Below the pieces are notes generated by a model, which worked only from the letters and a program-made list of their open reading frames with translations, ran no database searches and was not told where the DNA came from. Positions 26,536-36,597 of a stretch of 64,000 bases of DNA are shown here, one piece after another (within the stretch, counting starts at the first letter, position 1; each line of letters starts with the position of its first letter). The stretch is from Salinimonas marina (lineage in GTDB: Bacteria; Pseudomonadota; Gammaproteobacteria; Enterobacterales; Alteromonadaceae). Made by a program: the position numbers and the translations under genes. The stretch covers positions 1,300,501 to 1,364,500 of the forward strand of contig NZ_CP064795.1 in the NCBI RefSeq assembly GCF_015644725.1, written 5' to 3'.

Positions 26536-29500
26536 ATGAAACTGCATTTATCGGGCTTGTTGGTGCTGTTGTGTTTAAGTACTTTCCCCGCTGCCGACAT
26601 TAGCGCACAGGAACGGCAAACCCAGCTTCGTGGGCCCAAAGATGCGACCAACCAATACTCGGGAGCGGTTTATGGTCCCATCGACGAGCAGGATACGCTA
26701 TGGCGAATTGCGCAGCGCTACCGGCAGGACAGTTCGTTGTCGATGTACCAGGTTATGCAGGCGATCTATGAGCTGAACCCCGATGCCTTTGAGCAACAGA
26801 ACCGCAATCTTCTGGTAGAAGGCGCCACACTGCGTTTGCCTTCTCGTCGCTATACAGCCCGTATTGATGTTGAAGAGGCCCGCACAAATGCTGAAGCCGA
26901 TGATAAACAATATGCCGAACTTTTAAAGCAACCGGCCTCTGCCAGCAACAATATCAAACCCCCGGAACCCCTTGTTAAAAAGTCGGATTTATCCGATACC
27001 CGCACCGCCATCGAACAACAAATCAGCCGCCTGGATGAGCAACAAATTCAACAATTCGATGAATTGCGTCAACAATTTGCCGCCTCGTTGAACAATGTAC
27101 AACAAATGCTGGATGAAAATCGCAAGCTGTATGAACGTGTAGAGCAGGTTAATACTGATTTGATGAGTCTGCGCCAACAGGTAGAAGGCGATGTTCAAAG
27201 CCAGATGGATGAACAGCTTGCCTTGCAGCGTGAACTGCTAGCCATGGTTAAAGAGGATCAGGCCGCGCGGCAGGCCGAGCAACAATCCAGCATTATCTCG
27301 ACGCTTACTCAGCCTGTAAGTCTGATTATCGGCTCAGGCATATTAACCTTACTCCTGGCCGGCGGTCTGGCAGCCTGGTTCCTAAGAAAACGCGACCACG
27401 AGGCGCCGGAAATGCCGCCTCAAAGTGAGGTTGAGGCGGCACCGCCTACAGTGACAGAAGACATTGCCAGTAGCATCAGCACCGACATAGAAGATGATAC
27501 GCCGGAGTTGTCTGATGATGAGCTGTTTAACGATGATGAACTGCTGGATGATGTATTGTCCAGCGAGCTTGAAGATACCCTGGATGCCGAGCTGGACAAC
27601 TTCTCTGATGACATGCTGGTGCCCGATGAAAATGAGCAAATTTTTGAAGATGGTGACAGCGAATTAGGTCAGGGTGATCTGGACAGCCTGTTTGATGACG
27701 AAGACATGGATACGGTTGAGTTAACCGAAGAGGTTGATGATATTGATTCGGCCGGTCAGAACGACGTAATTTCCGAAGAGCCGGAGGAGGTCCCAGAGAA
27801 AAAACCTTCCGAACAGCCGGTCTCTGAAGACGACTTCACGGTGAATACTGATGATGCGGCGCTGGCTAACGAGCTTGACACCGATGACAACAGCCTGCCC
27901 CCGATAACGGCGGCGTCCGTGGGCAATGATGAACAACCTGAAATCAGCATTGATGAATTGCTGGAAGCCGAGCAGGCGAAAGGTGAAAAAAGCTTTGTTA
28001 CGGACAACGACACTGTTGATGATGCCATGCTGGGGAAGCTGGATGATGAAATCAATCAGCAAAATGCCGAACTGGACCGGCTTGCCGATGGCATACTCGA
28101 AGAGATAGACCAGCTTGAACAAATGGGCGGACTGCCGACCGCTGAAGACATAGAGCGTGAAGAATTAGAAAACAGCGGACCCTCGCCGCAGGGTATCCAG
28201 GATTTGGATGCGTTTGCCGATGACCTGGATGATATCGAACTTGATGATGTCGATAATGCCGAGAACTTTGCTGATCCACTCTCTGATGAGCTTATTGCCC
28301 AGCTGCAAGCCGAAAATGACTTTGAAGAAGACGAGTTATTAGAGCCCCAGCCCGCAGCAGGTTTTGATGATCCGTTAAGCGATGAGTTACTGGCGGAATT
28401 AAATGCCGAGCAGGATGATAGTGAGGAACAACTGGATGCGCTGTCTGAAGAGCTGCTTGCTGAACTGGATACTGATCATGCTGCAGGCGATCCCAGCGAT
28501 ATTGAAGCCTCACCGGGTGAGCAGGCCGGCCAGGACGAAGAGCTTACTGATGATTTATTAGCCGAACTGGAAGCCGGTATCTCTGCCGGAGAAGAACAGC
28601 CCTCGGCCGGCGTCGGCTCATCGCCATCAGAAAGTGTCAGCACCGAGGCGGATGTTGCCGATGACGACATTGATGCACTGCTCGATAGTGTAACTGAGGA
28701 CGACGCTGAGTCTGATTCAGAGTCTGAGCCTGAGCAGGCACCTGAATCAGCGCCCGAGTCAGCATCAGAAAGCGACATTAGCGAAGCAGATGTAGCCACT
28801 GACGACATCGATGCACTGCTCGATAGCGTGGCTGAGGATAACGCTGAGTCTGATTCAGAGTCTAATACTGAGTCCGCGCCTGAATCAGCACCCGAGTCAG
28901 CATCAGAAAGCGACCGCGCGGATGCGGATGTGGCCACTGACGACATCGATGCACTGCTCGATAGCGTGGCTGAGGATAACGCTGAGTCTGATTCAGAGTC
29001 CGCGCCTGAATCAGCGCCCGAGTCAGCATCAGAAAGCTTCAGCAGCGAAGCAGATGTAGCCGCTGACGACATTGATGCGCTGCTCGATAGTGTGGCTGAG
29101 GATAACGCTGAGTCTGATTCAGAGTCTGATACTGAGTCCGCGCCTGAGTCAGCATCAGAAAGCGACAGCAGCGATACGGATGTGGCCGCTGACGACATCG
29201 ATGCGCTGCTCGATAGCGTGGCTGAAGATAATGCTGAGTCTGATTCTGAGTCCGCGTCTGAATCAGCACCCGAGTCAGCATCAGAAAGCGATAGCGACGA
29301 TGCGGATGTAGCCGATGACGACATTGATGCGCTGCTCGATAGCGTGGCTGAAGATGATGCTGAGCCTGATTCAGAGTCTGAGCCTGAGCCGGCACCCGAG
29401 TCAGCATCAAAAAGCGACAGCAGCGATACGGATGCGGCCGATGACGACATCGATGCACTGCTTGCTAGTGTGGCTGAAGATAATGCTGAGTCTGATTCTG

Positions 29501-31098
29501 AGTCCGCGCCTGCTGAGGTGAACACCGACGATGAAGCATCAGCCTCAGCCGATGAATCCGCCGGCCCGGTCATGGCGGATGCAGAGATTGAAGCGTTGCT
29601 CGATAGTCTGGAAAGCGATGAAGCGCAGCCTGACTTAGAACATGCTGACAGCGAATCGCAGCAGTCAGGCGAAATTCCGGAAGTAAGCCCTTTTGAAAGT
29701 ACGGCTGATGACACCACCGCACAGGATAAAGTATCTGAAGAGGGTGCCACCGACGCTGAAACATCACAATCAGAGCCCGTCAGTGAGCAGCCCGCTGGCC
29801 CGGCCATGGCCGATGCAGAGATTGAAGCTCTGCTCGACAGTCTCGGCGGCGATGAAGCTGAGTCTGACTCAGCAGCAGATACAATGAGCGATAGTGACAC
29901 CGTACCGGCTGCAACAGAAGAATCTGCTGCTGAACACGAGTTGGAACAAACAGCCAGATCCGGTGATGAGTTTACTCATGAAGATGAACAAACACCTGAA
30001 GAGGGTATAACCGAGCGCGAAACACCAGAGGCAGAAACGGCCGGTCAGTTCACCGATGAGGATATGTCCGATGAGGACATTGACGCCTTATTTGACAGCA
30101 TGATGGAGGATCCCAGCCCTCAGTCGACTGCAGCGCCCAATCAGGATCTCGCTTCAGAAGACGCCGCGGAGAACCTGCTCAGCGAGATAGAGCAACCTGA
30201 AGAGTCAGAAGACCATTTTGCCGGCGAGCCTTCACTTGAGTTTGAAGATGAAGCAAGCGATGCCGCCCCCGCGGACTTAGCAACGGCCGCGGAATCAACC
30301 CCCGCTTCTGAACCGCGCTCGGACGTTCAGGTTGATCCTCTTGACTCTGCGTTGGCCGAATTTGATCAGCAGATGATGGAAGACATCCCCTCGTTTACCG
30401 ACGGGGCGCCGCAGGCTGAGAGCGAGTTCGATGACAGTATTCTGGGCGATTTTGATGATGCACCTGAGTTTAAGCTAGAGCAGGAAGAAGAAGGCGTTAT
30501 ACCGTCGGTAAAACCTGCCCAGGGTGATATCAACGAGTTGGCGGATGTGCCCGGCCTGGATGATTGGTTGTCGGGTACCAAAGGCACCGATAAAGATATT
30601 TTTGATGAGCTGGAAAGCTCTGACTTTGATGCTTTGCTTGATGATATGGGCGGGGAATCTTCTGAGCCAACTACCGATGCTTCGCCCTCAAATCTGCCGG
30701 ATGAAACCGAGCGGCGCTTTAAAGAGCAAAACCCCGATCTGGACTTGTCAGCGCTGCTCAATGAGCCTGACGATCTCACTCCTTCTAAAAATGAAGAGAC
30801 CGACTACCTGACCGTAGAGTCGTTACTGGATGAAAGCCTGCAGGATGAAGGCAATCAGTTTGAAGAAATGCCGCTGGATTTAGATGTCAGCCTGTCGGAC
30901 TACAGTGGTATCAGCGATGATGCGGATATTATTGATATTGATAAGGATGCTGGCCAAAACGCCAATCTTGATTTAGCCCGGGTTTATCTGGAAATGGATG
31001 ATATGCCAACCGCCCGTGAGCTACTGGAAGATGTCATTAAAAATGGCAGCGAAGAGCAGCAGAAAGAGGCCAGCGATCTGTTAGCGACACTGGTATAA
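26536..31098 (+). CDS. fimV: FimV-family peptidoglycan-binding hub protein, very large and acidic
   Basis: About 1520 residues from ATG 26536 (AGGA upstream; a TTG at 26515 is less likely). Order: signal peptide (about 1-25), LysM-like region (about 45-95: DTLWRIAQRYRQDSSLSMYQVMQAIYELNPDAF), coiled coil (about 155-250), one membrane segment (about 260-280), a roughly 1180-residue Asp/Glu/Ser-rich cytoplasmic region, and a C-terminal TPR-like FimV motif (LDLARVYLEMDDMPTARELLEDVI). FimV anchors type IV pilus and polar-organising proteins in Pseudomonas, and its HubP relatives do so in Vibrio. Position between asd and truA is the classic locus. The acidic region contains near-identical repeats. 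Confidence 0.92.
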   Translation: MKLHLSGLLVLLCLSTFPAADISAQERQTQLRGPKDATNQYSGAVYGPIDEQDTLWRIAQRYRQDSSLSMYQVMQAIYELNPDAFEQQNRNLLVEGATLRLPSRRYTARIDVEEARTNAEADDKQYAELLKQPASASNNIKPPEPLVKKSDLSDTRTAIEQQISRLDEQQIQQFDELRQQFAASLNNVQQMLDENRKLYERVEQVNTDLMSLRQQVEGDVQSQMDEQLALQRELLAMVKEDQAARQAEQQSSIISTLTQPVSLIIGSGILTLLLAGGLAAWFLRKRDHEAPEMPPQSEVEAAPPTVTEDIASSISTDIEDDTPELSDDELFNDDELLDDVLSSELEDTLDAELDNFSDDMLVPDENEQIFEDGDSELGQGDLDSLFDDEDMDTVELTEEVDDIDSAGQNDVISEEPEEVPEKKPSEQPVSEDDFTVNTDDAALANELDTDDNSLPPITAASVGNDEQPEISIDELLEAEQAKGEKSFVTDNDTVDDAMLGKLDDEINQQNAELDRLADGILEEIDQLEQMGGLPTAEDIEREELENSGPSPQGIQDLDAFADDLDDIELDDVDNAENFADPLSDELIAQLQAENDFEEDELLEPQPAAGFDDPLSDELLAELNAEQDDSEEQLDALSEELLAELDTDHAAGDPSDIEASPGEQAGQDEELTDDLLAELEAGISAGEEQPSAGVGSSPSESVSTEADVADDDIDALLDSVTEDDAESDSESEPEQAPESAPESASESDISEADVATDDIDALLDSVAEDNAESDSESNTESAPESAPESASESDRADADVATDDIDALLDSVAEDNAESDSESAPESAPESASESFSSEADVAADDIDALLDSVAEDNAESDSESDTESAPESASESDSSDTDVAADDIDALLDSVAEDNAESDSESASESAPESASESDSDDADVADDDIDALLDSVAEDDAEPDSESEPEPAPESASKSDSSDTDAADDDIDALLASVAEDNAESDSESAPAEVNTDDEASASADESAGPVMADAEIEALLDSLESDEAQPDLEHADSESQQSGEIPEVSPFESTADDTTAQDKVSEEGATDAETSQSEPVSEQPAGPAMADAEIEALLDSLGGDEAESDSAADTMSDSDTVPAATEESAAEHELEQTARSGDEFTHEDEQTPEEGITERETPEAETAGQFTDEDMSDEDIDALFDSMMEDPSPQSTAAPNQDLASEDAAENLLSEIEQPEESEDHFAGEPSLEFEDEASDAAPADLATAAESTPASEPRSDVQVDPLDSALAEFDQQMMEDIPSFTDGAPQAESEFDDSILGDFDDAPEFKLEQEEEGVIPSVKPAQGDINELADVPGLDDWLSGTKGTDKDIFDELESSDFDALLDDMGGESSEPTTDASPSNLPDETERRFKEQNPDLDLSALLNEPDDLTPSKNEETDYLTVESLLDESLQDEGNQFEEMPLDLDVSLSDYSGISDDADIIDIDKDAGQNANLDLARVYLEMDDMPTARELLEDVIKNGSEEQQKEASDLLATLV
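28645..29520 (+). repeat. Seven tandem acidic repeats inside fimV
   Basis: A block encoding DDIDALLDSVAED followed by a Ser/Glu/Asp/Pro/Ala linker (AESDSES ... PESASESD) recurs seven times, starting near 28666, 28801, 28939, 29065, 29197, 29317 and 29443, with period about 120-140 bp. Related but diverged DAEIEALLDSL units occur near 29580 and 29811, and DEDIDALFDSM near 30073. High DNA identity between units indicates recent expansion and makes the copy number prone to change or mis-assembly. Confidence 0.85.
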
Positions 31099-32004
31099 GG
31101 TCGCAACCCTGCTAATGTGCCGATTCATACCTTGATAACACGGCCCCCGGCATTCGCCGGGGACCTCGCTTTGCTGCTGTAGCTTTTTAGGAATAAAAGA
31201 TAGAGTCGTATCGTAACCCAGCTGATAAAGCTTTAGTTTGGTACTTTGTGCAGCTTTAAAATCGACCGCTGAAATCTGGCCTGTGTTGATAATAATGGTG
31301 CGTTGCCAAAATCGTGTATCAACATACTCCCGGGACAATGCCGACATAAATGTGCGGGTCAGCATGGTCAGATAAAGGGGCAGGGGAAAATGGCCTTTGT
31401 CTGCTAACGATTCTTTTCTGGGCTCACTACGAAGCCTGAAGCATACCGAGGGCGTGCCATCCTTCTGCCAATCCCGAAATAAGGCATCTTCAGATAAGAT
31501 AGCACCGTCTACCAACAACTTATCGCCAAATTCTTTGAAGGCGAATATCAGTGGGATGGACATGGAAGAGCGTACCGCCTGCGAGACTTTGACCGTAGGC
31601 GTGGTGTCACGGTTGAAAATAACCGGGCCGCCGCCGTTGACGTCGGTGGCGACAATATTCAGATTAAAGGGTAAGGCCTCAAACGTAATGCCTTCAAGTT
31701 GCGCATCCAGCCATTGTTCCAGATGATCTCCTGATGACAACCCGCCCTGTTTTAATAACCGCCATAACGAAAAGCCGGTAAACTGACGAAAGTCGGTGGT
31801 CAGGGCCAGCTGCTTCAGATAGGTCAGGCTATGCCCTTTGGCCACCAGGGCCGCAATAATGGAGCCTCCTGAAACGCCTACAATGGTAGAGTAGGAGACG
31901 TGCAAATCATCAAGTGCCTGCAGAATACCAATATGGGCCGGTAAACGTGTTCCGCCACCGGATAAAATAGGGACAATGGTTGTTGGATAATTTGTATCAG
32001 GCAT
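31081..32004 (-). CDS. Patatin-like phospholipase family protein
   Basis: 307 residues from the ATG at 32004. The Ser-Asp dyad of patatins is visible: oxyanion motif SGGGTRLPAHIGIL near residue 14, nucleophile GVSGGS near residue 43, and DGA in KLLVDGAILSEDAL near residue 165. No signal peptide is evident. It probably hydrolyses acyl chains from lipids. Its last 18 bases overlap the end of fimV on the other strand. It is divergent from truA. Confidence 0.85.
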   Translation of the reverse strand: MPDTNYPTTIVPILSGGGTRLPAHIGILQALDDLHVSYSTIVGVSGGSIIAALVAKGHSLTYLKQLALTTDFRQFTGFSLWRLLKQGGLSSGDHLEQWLDAQLEGITFEALPFNLNIVATDVNGGGPVIFNRDTTPTVKVSQAVRSSMSIPLIFAFKEFGDKLLVDGAILSEDALFRDWQKDGTPSVCFRLRSEPRKESLADKGHFPLPLYLTMLTRTFMSALSREYVDTRFWQRTIIINTGQISAVDFKAAQSTKLKLYQLGYDTTLSFIPKKLQQQSEVPGECRGPCYQGMNRHISRVATLYQCR

Positions 32005-32265
32005 ATCGGTTCTCACAAGCCACTTACACAAAGCCTAGTTCAGTTCTGTCGGCTTTGCGTTAAAAAGTGCCATAGTGAGAGACTAATAATAAGTATAATA
32101 AACCAGTATTTACCCTTTAGCTTTATCTGCATGCAGAACCAGGATTGATAACTGGCGGGAAGCCGGTTTTTGTCATCAAACAAAGAAGATTGCCCCGGCG
32201 AACACATTGCATCTGGGCGGCCCTGAGTCTACACTTAGCCGATTTTTTAAAAATGGGTAGGTAAC

Positions 32266-33057
32266 ATGAGGCGATACGCCTTAGGCATAGAATATGATGG
32301 GGCTGCTCTTTATGGCTGGCAGCGCCAGCGCGGTGTAAAAACCGTGCAGGAATATCTGGAAAACGCGCTTTCAAAAGTGGCTGATACCAGAATTAATGTG
32401 CAGTGTGCTGGTCGCACTGATGCCGGGGTGCATGCCACCGGACAGGTAGTGCATTTTGAGTCGCCAAATACCCGGCCACTTAAAGCCTGGGAAATGGGCG
32501 CGAACACCAATTTACCAGCCTCGGTGGCGGTAAACTGGGCATGTGAAGTGCCTGATGCGTTTCATGCCCGGTTTTCGGCCACCCACCGGCGTTATCGCTA
32601 CATCATGTATAACGCTGTACTGCGCCCGGCCATTCTAGGTAAAGGGGTGACCCATGTTTACAAACCCCTGGATGAAGACCGTATGCATCGCGCTGCCCAG
32701 GCGCTGGTGGGCGAACAGGACTTTAGTGCTTTTCGTGCGGCGCATTGCCAGTCGAACTCGCCATTTCGTAAAATTACCGATATTGCGGTAAGCCGGCAAG
32801 GTCGCTATGTGATCCTGGATATTCGCGCAAATGCATTTTTGCACCATATGGTCAGAAATATCGTAGGCTCCCTGATAGAGATAGGCGCTAAAGAGCAATC
32901 GGTGGAATGGCTAAGCGAGTTGTTACAGTCCAAAGACCGGACCCAGGCCGCGGCGACCGCCAAACCCCATGGCTTGTATTTGGTGGATGTCACCTATCCC
33001 GAGCAGTTTTCGTTGCCCGCTCGCCCGTTAGGGCCTTTATTTTTGCCGGATAACTAA
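32266..33057 (+). CDS. truA: tRNA pseudouridine(38-40) synthase TruA
   Basis: 263 residues. The catalytic Asp lies in [18 protein letters not shown] (near residue 53). Other family blocks are [18 protein letters not shown] at the N-terminus, RRYRYIMYN, and [17 protein letters not shown]. TruA makes pseudouridine at positions 38-40 of tRNA anticodon arms. Location between fimV and accD is conserved in gammaproteobacteria. Confidence 0.97.
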   Translation: MRRYALGIEYDGAALYGWQRQRGVKTVQEYLENALSKVADTRINVQCAGRTDAGVHATGQVVHFESPNTRPLKAWEMGANTNLPASVAVNWACEVPDAFHARFSATHRRYRYIMYNAVLRPAILGKGVTHVYKPLDEDRMHRAAQALVGEQDFSAFRAAHCQSNSPFRKITDIAVSRQGRYVILDIRANAFLHHMVRNIVGSLIEIGAKEQSVEWLSELLQSKDRTQAAATAKPHGLYLVDVTYPEQFSLPARPLGPLFLPDN

Positions 33058-33209
33058 CCAGGCATGATAGGGTTAACTTCTAAGACCAGTTTTATTTTTT
33101 CGATTATTCTGTATTGTGGTCTAATAGCGGGCTGTATTGAAACATTGCGGTGCACCAATAAAGATTAACTAAGCCTCCGCACAACCAACGAGCAAAAGGA
33201 TTCTCTTAA

Positions 33210-34055
33210 ATGAGCTGGATTCAAAAAATTCTTCCGCGGACACAGACCTCCACCAAAGGCAATGTGCCAGAAGGGATCTGGACAAAATGTGGCAGCTGTC
33301 AGGCCGTATTGTATAAAAGCGATCTTGAGAAACAGCTGGAAGTGTGTCCCAAGTGTGACCACCATATGCGCATCAGTGGGCGCCGCCGTTTGGACTCATT
33401 TCTTGATCAAAACGATCGGGAAGAAATTGGTAGCGAATTTGAACCTCAGGATATTCTGAAATTTAAAGATTCTAAGCGCTACAAAGACCGTATTTCTGCG
33501 GCGCAAAAAAGTACCAACGAAAAAGACGCGCTGATTGCCATGAAGGGCAAACTGAAAGGCAAGCCGGTGGTAGCGGTCAGCTTTGAATTCGCCTTTATGG
33601 GTGGGTCTATGGCCTCGGTGGTGGGCGCCCGGTTTGTGGCCGCGGTGAATGTGTGTCTAGAACACAATCTTCCGCTGGTGTGTTTTTCTGCCAGTGGCGG
33701 AGCGCGGATGCAGGAAGCACTAATGTCGTTGATGCAAATGGCGAAAACCTCCGCTGCCCTGGCCAAAATGCGCGAAAAGCATTTGCCCTATATTTCAGTG
33801 CTTACCGACCCGACCATGGGTGGGGTATCTGCCAGTCTGGCCATGCTGGGCGACATCAATGTGGCTGAGCCCAAGGCATTGATTGGTTTTGCCGGTCCTC
33901 GTGTAATCGAGCAAACCGTACGCGAAACGCTGCCAGAAGGCTTTCAGCGTAGCGAATTTTTGGTTGAGAAAGGCGCGATTGATATGATTGTTGATCGTCG
34001 CAATATGCGCGATAAGCTATATGGCCTGTTGGTAAAACTGCATCGAACTGACTAA
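33210..34055 (+). CDS. accD: Acetyl-CoA carboxylase carboxyltransferase subunit beta
   Basis: 281 residues. The N-terminal zinc ribbon has CGSC and CPKC pairs (residues about 27-49). The carboxyltransferase domain has [39 protein letters not shown], and [18 protein letters not shown] with the GG oxyanion positions. It forms the alpha2beta2 carboxyltransferase that makes malonyl-CoA. The folC GTG start follows the accD stop with no gap, suggesting coupled translation. Confidence 0.97.
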   Translation: MSWIQKILPRTQTSTKGNVPEGIWTKCGSCQAVLYKSDLEKQLEVCPKCDHHMRISGRRRLDSFLDQNDREEIGSEFEPQDILKFKDSKRYKDRISAAQKSTNEKDALIAMKGKLKGKPVVAVSFEFAFMGGSMASVVGARFVAAVNVCLEHNLPLVCFSASGGARMQEALMSLMQMAKTSAALAKMREKHLPYISVLTDPTMGGVSASLAMLGDINVAEPKALIGFAGPRVIEQTVRETLPEGFQRSEFLVEKGAIDMIVDRRNMRDKLYGLLVKLHRTD

Positions 34056-35330
34056 GTGAAAAACGCAAATACAAGCACTGCGCCAGTTTCCGGGGATCTG
34101 GCGCAGTGGCTCAAGCACCTGGAGTCTATCCATCCCAGCGCCATTGATTTAGGGCTGAATCGGGTTAAGGCTGTGGCCGACAACCTTGGATTAGATTTTT
34201 CAGATAAAACCGTGATAATCGTGGGCGGGACCAATGGCAAGGGGACGACCTGTCGCTTTTTAGAACTTGCCTGCCAACAACAGAAGAAAACCACCGGTGT
34301 GTACAGCTCTCCCCATTTGCTGTGTTATACCGAACGGGTGCGAATCAATGGTGAGCCGGCTGCCGCCGCCGCTTTTTGTCAGGCATTTAATCAAATTGAA
34401 TCCACGCGTGGTGATATCACGTTAACTTACTTTGAGTTTAGTACGCTGGCGGCGCTGTTGCTGATGCAGCAACACAACACCGAGGTCCTGATTCTGGAAG
34501 TGGGGTTGGGCGGCAGACTCGACGCGACCAATATTATTGATGCAGATTTGGCGGTGATCACCACTATAGATCTGGATCATCAGGATTGGCTGGGCAATAC
34601 CCGCGAAGCGATTGCCCGGGAAAAAGCGGGGATAATGCGCGCTCATAAAAAGGCGGTAATAGGCGAGCTGGTACCGCCTTCCAGCTTGAAAGAAGAGGTT
34701 TCCCGACTCGAAGTCGACGCGCTATGGGCCACCAAAGATTATCGTTTTACCCAGACGCAAAACTGGCAATGGCAAAACGACAGCCATTGCTTTAGCCAGC
34801 TTCCTGAACCCCATATCCCCAGACAGAATATCGCGACGGCGCTGGCGGCGTTACATCATCTTGGGTGGTTACCGGCTGAAAAGCAGGTGCACAGCCTGAT
34901 TCGTAAGACCACCATGCCAGGTCGCTTGCAAACGGTGCGCGATGAACCGAGGGTGGTAGTGGATGTAGGCCATAATCCACAGGCAGTGAGAGCCATGGTT
35001 AGCTGGTTGCAATCGCAGCAGTACATGCGTTTGCATCTGGTGGCAGGCATGCTCAAAGATAAATCTATAGAAGCCACGCTGGCTGAATTTTCCGGGTCTC
35101 CTGCCCTATGGTATTTGGGTAGCACGGCTGGACCCCGAGGGGCCAAAGCGCAAACGTTACTGGAGACTCTTGAAGATGAGCAGCAATCTCAGGCAAGCTG
35201 TTTTGAAGAGGTTGCGATGGCGTATCAAGCTGCGCTAAGCAAGGCAACAAAAGACGATCTTATTCTGGTGTTTGGCTCTTTTTTAACCGTGGCAGAAATA
35301 ATGCGCTATGAGTCTGATACCAACATATAA
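34056..35330 (+). CDS. folC: Dihydrofolate synthase / folylpolyglutamate synthase
   Basis: 424 residues with a GTG start at 34056, directly after the accD stop. The Mur-ligase-type P-loop IIVGGTNGKGTTCRFLE (near residue 55), YSSPHL, EVGLGGRLDATNI, TTIDLDHQDWLG and VVDVGHNPQAV identify FolC. It adds glutamate to dihydropteroate and polyglutamylates folates. It is part of the accD-folC-dedD-cvpA-purF series. Confidence 0.95.
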   Translation: MKNANTSTAPVSGDLAQWLKHLESIHPSAIDLGLNRVKAVADNLGLDFSDKTVIIVGGTNGKGTTCRFLELACQQQKKTTGVYSSPHLLCYTERVRINGEPAAAAAFCQAFNQIESTRGDITLTYFEFSTLAALLLMQQHNTEVLILEVGLGGRLDATNIIDADLAVITTIDLDHQDWLGNTREAIAREKAGIMRAHKKAVIGELVPPSSLKEEVSRLEVDALWATKDYRFTQTQNWQWQNDSHCFSQLPEPHIPRQNIATALAALHHLGWLPAEKQVHSLIRKTTMPGRLQTVRDEPRVVVDVGHNPQAVRAMVSWLQSQQYMRLHLVAGMLKDKSIEATLAEFSGSPALWYLGSTAGPRGAKAQTLLETLEDEQQSQASCFEEVAMAYQAALSKATKDDLILVFGSFLTVAEIMRYESDTNI

Positions 35331-35342
35331 CAGGAGTACGAT

Positions 35343-35924
35343 GTGAGTTCGGCTTTGCAAAATCGCCTGGTAGGCACCGTAATCGTAGTAGCACTGGCGG
35401 TCATATTTTTGCCTGATTTTTTAGATGGTAAAAAAGAAACCCAGCAAACCACATTTTCCAGCATTCCTGATACCCCTGCAAAAAAACCAATTGTAGAGCC
35501 GGATACCTTTCCTTCTGAACGGGTGGCAAAAGCAGCGCAACGTCCCCTTGAAATCGTTAATGAGAAGGCGGTCGATGACCAGGCAGAGCCAGAAGCCGAC
35601 ACTGCACCTGCAGCAACAGCTGAAGCGTCTTCTGATGATCTTGCCAGCCGCACCGTAGTGAGTCAGGTTGCAGGCGCTGAGGACGCAGGTTGGGTGGTTC
35701 AGCTTGGTAGCTTCCGGCATCAGAAAAATGTGCAGCAGTTACTCAGGAAACTGGAAAAAGGCGGTTACAGAGCGTTTAGCCGTCCGGTAAAAACCAATTC
35801 GGGATCATTAACCAAAGTATTTGTTGGGCCGGATTTAAACAAGAAAAAGTTAGATTCGGCTATTCCTCATTTAAAAGAAATTACGGGACTGAAAGGGCGC
35901 ATTACCAAGTTTAAAGTCAACTAA
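35343..35924 (+). CDS. dedD: SPOR-domain cell-division protein DedD
   Basis: 193 residues with a GTG start (35343) behind AGGAG; the ATG two bases upstream is followed by an immediate stop. One N-terminal membrane segment (LVGTVIVVALAVIFLPDFL), an acidic Ala/Glu-rich linker, then a C-terminal SPOR domain (about 115-190: WVVQLGSFRHQKNVQQLLRK ... KVFVGPD). SPOR domains bind denuded septal peptidoglycan. Twelve bases after folC in the conserved cluster. Confidence 0.9.
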   Translation: MSSALQNRLVGTVIVVALAVIFLPDFLDGKKETQQTTFSSIPDTPAKKPIVEPDTFPSERVAKAAQRPLEIVNEKAVDDQAEPEADTAPAATAEASSDDLASRTVVSQVAGAEDAGWVVQLGSFRHQKNVQQLLRKLEKGGYRAFSRPVKTNSGSLTKVFVGPDLNKKKLDSAIPHLKEITGLKGRITKFKVN

Positions 35925-36091
35925 GCGGGCGCTTATCTTTTGTTCGCGCCATCAAATGCACACAGCCGATTTGTCTATTCGTTAAACTATTTTGCGATTG
36001 GTAATGATCCGGGCTTCTGGTAGAATGCGCGCCATCTGTCACGATGCAGTTTGCTTAAATCTGCTCATCTAGTATTAAAGGCCGATATAAC

Positions 36092-36583
36092 GTGTTGAAC
36101 TGGGTAGACTTTACCATCCTGGGTATCATTGCGATATCTACCCTCATTAGCCTTGTCAGGGGCTTTGTCAAAGAAGCTATCTCGTTGGTGGTATGGTTTG
36201 GCGCTCTTTTTATTGCCAGTCAGTTTTTTGCCGACCTTGCTGTTTATTATACCCGCATTGAAGATCCCCTTTTACGAAATGGTGCCGCGATTGCCTCACT
36301 GTTCATCGTCGCTCTGCTCCTGGGCGGGATGGTTAATCATATAGTAGGCCGGGCTGTGCAGGCATCGGGATTGTCAGGCGCCGACCGTATACTTGGGGTG
36401 GTGTTTGGTGGCCTGCGAGGCTTGCTGATTGTCAGCGCTTTATTATTTTTTCTGGATACATTTACTGCCGCAGCAACGGCACTCTGGTGGCAACAGTCTA
36501 TGCTTATCCCAGAATTTGGAATTATTATTGAGTGGTTTTTTACCTTTGTAAAAGGCAGCTCCAGTTTTTTAACTCCCGCTTGA
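36092..36583 (+). CDS. cvpA: CvpA-family membrane protein
   Basis: 163 residues with a GTG start. Four hydrophobic segments and the family start NWVDFTILGIIAISTLISLVRGFVKEAISL. CvpA was named for colicin V production and is linked to envelope homeostasis and biofilm formation. It lies 14 bp before purF, the usual partner. A promoter may lie in the 167-bp gap after dedD; ttgcgattggtaatgatccg near 35992 was not resolved into clear boxes. Confidence 0.92.
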   Translation: MLNWVDFTILGIIAISTLISLVRGFVKEAISLVVWFGALFIASQFFADLAVYYTRIEDPLLRNGAAIASLFIVALLLGGMVNHIVGRAVQASGLSGADRILGVVFGGLRGLLIVSALLFFLDTFTAAATALWWQQSMLIPEFGIIIEWFFTFVKGSSSFLTPA

Positions 36584-36597
36584 AATAGGTAAATCAG

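Noticed and set aside
28476..29900. Long minus-strand frame of 474 codons inside fimV
   Set aside because: It is the antisense of the acidic repeat region, with a Ser/Ala-only composition produced by repeated GAx/TCx codons. No ribosome site or family similarity.
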